Shown: positions 5,109-5,310 of the stretch, piece after piece
Layout: every line of letters begins with the position of its first letter
How positions within the stretch are numbered: position 1 is the stretch's first letter
DNA from: Solirubrobacterales bacterium
GTDB lineage: Bacteria; Actinomycetota; Thermoleophilia; Solirubrobacterales; Solirubrobacteraceae
Assembly: GCA_003151895.1 (NCBI GenBank)
Contig: PLYX01000253.1
Span: 243 to 5,552 of the forward strand
Direction: 5' to 3'
Length of the DNA: 5,310 nucleotides
Notes under the pieces: model-generated
Told to the model about the DNA's origin: nothing
The model's input: only the letters and a program-made list of their open reading frames with translations
The model's database searches: none
Translations under genes and position numbers: made by a program

Positions 5109-5310
5109 TCAAGCCATATTCGCCCGCCAGCGAACGACGCAGAGCGGTTTGTATTGACTTCGGCTGGCTCCATCGGCAAAAAACCTGCATTTGAGCGCGT
5201 CCTTGACGGTCTTGCCGACCAGCTTCGGCTCCTGACCAGCGGGCGCTATGTCGATCGCGAGCTCGAGGCCCGTGGCCGCCGCGATCTTCACGAGGGTCTC
5301 CACCTGGGGG
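5109..5310 (-). CDS. XRE/HTH antitoxin-type regulator, C-terminal part
   Basis: The frame enters from the right edge on the minus strand and stops at 5111-5109. Its first residues, PQVETLVKIAAATGLELAIDIAPAG, match the final helix and tail of helix-turn-helix XRE regulators, where an ESG...P..ETL.KIA.ALG.EL segment is standard. Many such proteins are antitoxins or small repressors. The HTH itself lies outside the window, so the DNA-recognition helix cannot be seen. After KTVKDALK (residue 41 or so) the remaining 23 residues look unlike the family and may be read-through into rearranged DNA, so the original C-terminus may be lost. Whether a partner toxin exists cannot be judged from here. Confidence 0.6.
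   Translation of the reverse strand, partial: PQVETLVKIAAATGLELAIDIAPAGQEPKLVGKTVKDALKCRFFADGASRSQYKPLCVVRWRANMA

Noticed and set aside
4948..5190. 80-residue minus-strand open frame next to the regulator
   Set aside because: No recognisable family, no ribosome site, and it overlaps the regulator tail in another frame.

Overview
The window looks like chromosomal DNA from a high-GC bacterium, most likely an actinobacterium. A Thermoleophilia/Solirubrobacterales-type lineage is my guess, from the stand-alone mutase catalytic subunit, the GC-rich codon use and the style of the transposases and secreted proteins; that placement is inference. The left quarter (1-1274) is ordinary GC-rich core genome. 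The rest is a patchwork of mobile DNA and noticeably more AT-rich DNA.

Layout. 1-648 is the C-terminal part of a methylmalonyl-CoA mutase large (catalytic) subunit. Two bases after its stop codon, the entire gap to the next gene (651-770) is filled by five head-to-tail palindromes in a 24-bp register. Four are perfect 10-bp arms around CATG and the third is slightly degenerate. The arm sequences are unrelated from unit to unit, yet each pairs with itself. I regard this hairpin array as the most unusual object in the window. It is followed by a small four-helix membrane protein of DUF2269/CopD-like appearance (780-1274) and a weak hairpin region.

1412-2824 is a complete 1.4-kb insertion sequence with 56-bp perfect terminal inverted repeats and one DDE transposase gene with a CxxH insert and an N-terminal zinc-binding motif. 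Each terminal repeat is itself an imperfect palindrome, so the element carries four related 16-bp half-sites. 2825-3400 has no convincing gene but holds a possible structured leader with mutually exclusive hairpins. 3401-4347 is a two-gene unit of small exported proteins, overlapping and probably translationally coupled, with AT-richer codon use than the surroundings; neither is a protein I can name. A 17-base direct repeat with one mismatch (3294-3310, 4419-4435) brackets this unit. 4419-4951 is the decayed start of an ISAzo13-type element, broken by several frameshifts and truncated. The right edge, on the minus strand, carries the C-terminal end of what looks like an XRE/HTH antitoxin-type regulator.

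How the parts relate: the mutase and membrane protein may be co-transcribed through the palindrome array, which would put five stacked RNA hairpins between their coding regions. The exported pair sits between an intact IS and an IS remnant and reads as an acquired cassette.
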